A stretch of DNA of 64,000 bases from Polaribacter litorisediminis (GTDB lineage Bacteria > Bacteroidota > Bacteroidia > Flavobacteriales > Flavobacteriaceae), in assembly GCF_019968605.1 (NCBI RefSeq), contig NZ_CP082966.1, forward strand, positions 3,647,501-3,711,500. Direction: 5' to 3'. The translations under genes and the position numbers were made by a program. Under the pieces are notes generated by a model. It was not told where the DNA came from, did not search any database, and saw nothing but the letters and a program-made list of their open reading frames with translations. Of the stretch, positions 62,839 through 64,000 are shown piece after piece (within the stretch, counting starts at the first letter, position 1; every line of letters starts with the position of its first letter).

Positions 62839-63557
62839 TGGATTTTTTCATCAGCACAAAACAAAGAACAGACAAAGAAGAATTGATGGATGATTTTTCT
62901 ATCGGAGGAGATTTGTTGCGAGATACGTTAGATAAATTAGAGAATATAAATCGTTGGTTAGGTGGTAATAAAGTAACGGTTAATGGATTAAAAACAATAT
63001 TAAAAAAGCACCCAAAAGAGCAAGAAATCACAATTGTTGATGTGGGTTGCGGTCATGGAGATATTTTGCGAGATGTAGCCAAATTTGGACGAAAGAATCA
63101 TTATAAATTCAAATTAATTGGTATAGATGCCAATCCGACTGCGATTGCATATGCGATTGAATTATCAATAGAGTTTCCTGAATTGAGTTTTGAAACGCAA
63201 GATATTTTTTCGGATGAATTTAAAAATAGAAAGTTTGATGTAGTTTTAGCAACGTTATTTTTACATCATTTTAAAGAACCAGAACTAGTTTCTTATTTAA
63301 AGAATACTTTAAAACAAACAAAAATCGGAATCGTTGTAAATGATTTGCATAGAAACAAAATAGCCTATTATTTGTTTATGCTATTGTCTATATTTATCAC
63401 TAATAAAATGATTATCGAAGACGGATTAACATCTGTTTTAAGAGGTTTTAAAAGAAAAGATTTAGAACAGATGACAACAAAAATAAATATTCAATCCAAT
63501 ATTTCCTGGAAATGGGCTTTTCGCTTTTTGTGGATTCTAAAGAGTAAGAAAGCATAA
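62838..63557 (+). CDS. Class I SAM-dependent methyltransferase
   Basis: 239 residues. 'TIVDVGCGHGDILRDVAKFG' is motif I, 'KLIGIDANPTAIAYAIELS' motif II (Asp for ribose), 'FDVVLATLFLHHFKEPELV' motif III. Likely methylates the product of the adjacent PKS, as an O- or C-methyltransferase. Start ATG overlaps the previous stop by one base. Confidence 0.88.
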   Translation: MDFFISTKQRTDKEELMDDFSIGGDLLRDTLDKLENINRWLGGNKVTVNGLKTILKKHPKEQEITIVDVGCGHGDILRDVAKFGRKNHYKFKLIGIDANPTAIAYAIELSIEFPELSFETQDIFSDEFKNRKFDVVLATLFLHHFKEPELVSYLKNTLKQTKIGIVVNDLHRNKIAYYLFMLLSIFITNKMIIEDGLTSVLRGFKRKDLEQMTTKINIQSNISWKWAFRFLWILKSKKA

Positions 63558-63607
63558 AAATAGTGCCAGTAATTAGTGCAAATTAGTGAAATTAGTTTGA
63601 TGAAAAT

Positions 63608-64000
63608 ATGAAAGTAAAAATAACATCTGTTGCAAAGCAACTTCCCAAATATTTTAGAGAAACAAAAAATATCATTCCGTTTGTAAAATTGTGGATGCAA
63701 GATCAAGATAGTCGTTTTCAAAGAAAAGTCATCAAACTTTTTGAAGGCGCTGGTGTTGATAAACGGTATTCAATTATGGATCCTGAAGAAGTTTTTACAG
63801 CAACTTCTTTTGAAGATAAAAACAATATTTACACAAGAGAAGTTGTGCAATTAGCGGAACAATCACTTAAAAAATCATTAAAAAAAGCAGCGCTAAAAGC
63901 CACAGATTTAGATTATATTATTACCGTGAGTTGCACAGGAATTATGATTCCGTCTATGGACGCTTATTTGATAAATTCTCTAGGAATGAAACAAGATATT
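63608..64000 (+). CDS. Type III polyketide synthase, 3' truncated at window edge
   Basis: 131 residues visible. 'KVIKLFEGAGVDKRYSIMDP' and 'AALKATDLDYIITVSCTGIM' with 'IPSMDAYLINSLGMKQDI' align with the N-terminal region of chalcone-synthase-like enzymes; the catalytic Cys falls in the next segment beyond the window. The Cys here (in SCTG) is not the catalytic one. 50 bp after the methyltransferase. Type III PKSs condense acyl-CoA with malonyl-CoA to make resorcinols, pyrones or phloroglucinols; product unknown. Confidence 0.88.
   Translation, partial: MKVKITSVAKQLPKYFRETKNIIPFVKLWMQDQDSRFQRKVIKLFEGAGVDKRYSIMDPEEVFTATSFEDKNNIYTREVVQLAEQSLKKSLKKAALKATDLDYIITVSCTGIMIPSMDAYLINSLGMKQDI

Noticed and set aside
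63932..63943. Treating Cys in SCTG as the type III PKS active site
   Set aside because: By alignment with chalcone synthase this segment precedes the catalytic Cys, which lies beyond base 64000.

Overview
The window comes from a low-GC member of the Bacteroidota, almost certainly a marine Flavobacteriaceae (Polaribacter/Tenacibaculum-like). The evidence is a FecI-FecR-SusC-SusD locus, three proteins with type IX secretion C-terminal domains, Bacteroidetes-type -7 boxes (TAnnTTTG) before many genes, LytTR/LytS signalling, and housekeeping genes with flavobacterial character (recA, rnr, pheS, gdhA, gpsA, glpD, dut, rpiB, tatA, dinB). The genus is not proven from sequence alone.

Layout. 1-5.2 kb: end of an SPFH protein, tatA, a GIN-domain protein, RNase R and a lipid kinase. 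5.4-16.2 kb: a regulated uptake operon (ECF sigma, anti-sigma FecR, STN-bearing SusC, SusD, a lipoprotein, a di-haem MauG/CcpA-like peroxidase, a T9SS-exported ELWxxDGT-repeat protein). 16.4-17.3 kb: a very AT-rich gap with several TTATnnACA DnaA-box-like sites, a candidate replication origin. 17.3-30.6 kb: housekeeping genes (rpiB, pseudouridine synthase, recA, dut, gpsA, an MFS exporter, glycosyltransferase, glpD). 30.7-37.7 kb: two tandem paralogous secreted subtilases. 37.7-42.3 kb: an FMN-binding protein, a LytS/LytTR two-component operon with a lipoprotein, and an NhaC-type antiporter.

42.4-47.3 kb is the most striking region. It is a nearly gene-free array of about 36 direct copies of a roughly 70-bp imperfect inverted-repeat element, separated by about three classes of spacer that are themselves repeated. 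A small GIY-YIG nuclease gene sits between two half-elements inside it. The array lies between convergent housekeeping genes (nhaC and the pheS side).

47.3-52.0 kb returns to core genes (pheS, gdhA, a LysE exporter, a hydrolase). 52.0-58.2 kb is an accessory island ending at tRNA-Ala(GGC). It holds two zinc-ribbon proteins, small membrane proteins, a single large gene combining a catalytically degenerate N6-methylase fold, a type I S-subunit-like region and a HEPN-like RxxxxxH tail, and a YefM/YoeB toxin-antitoxin pair bounded by direct repeats of about 165 bp. Hairpin and AACGTTRCYAGCAA motifs recur at the gene boundaries, so the island looks like a series of single-gene cassettes. The large methylase/HEPN-like gene is the best candidate for an undescribed defence system.

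58.4-64 kb: dinB, two acetyltransferases and an FAD oxidoreductase, then a geranylgeranyl-reductase-like flavoprotein, a methyltransferase and the start of a type III polyketide synthase, which together resemble a small lipid or phenolic natural-product cluster continuing past the right edge.
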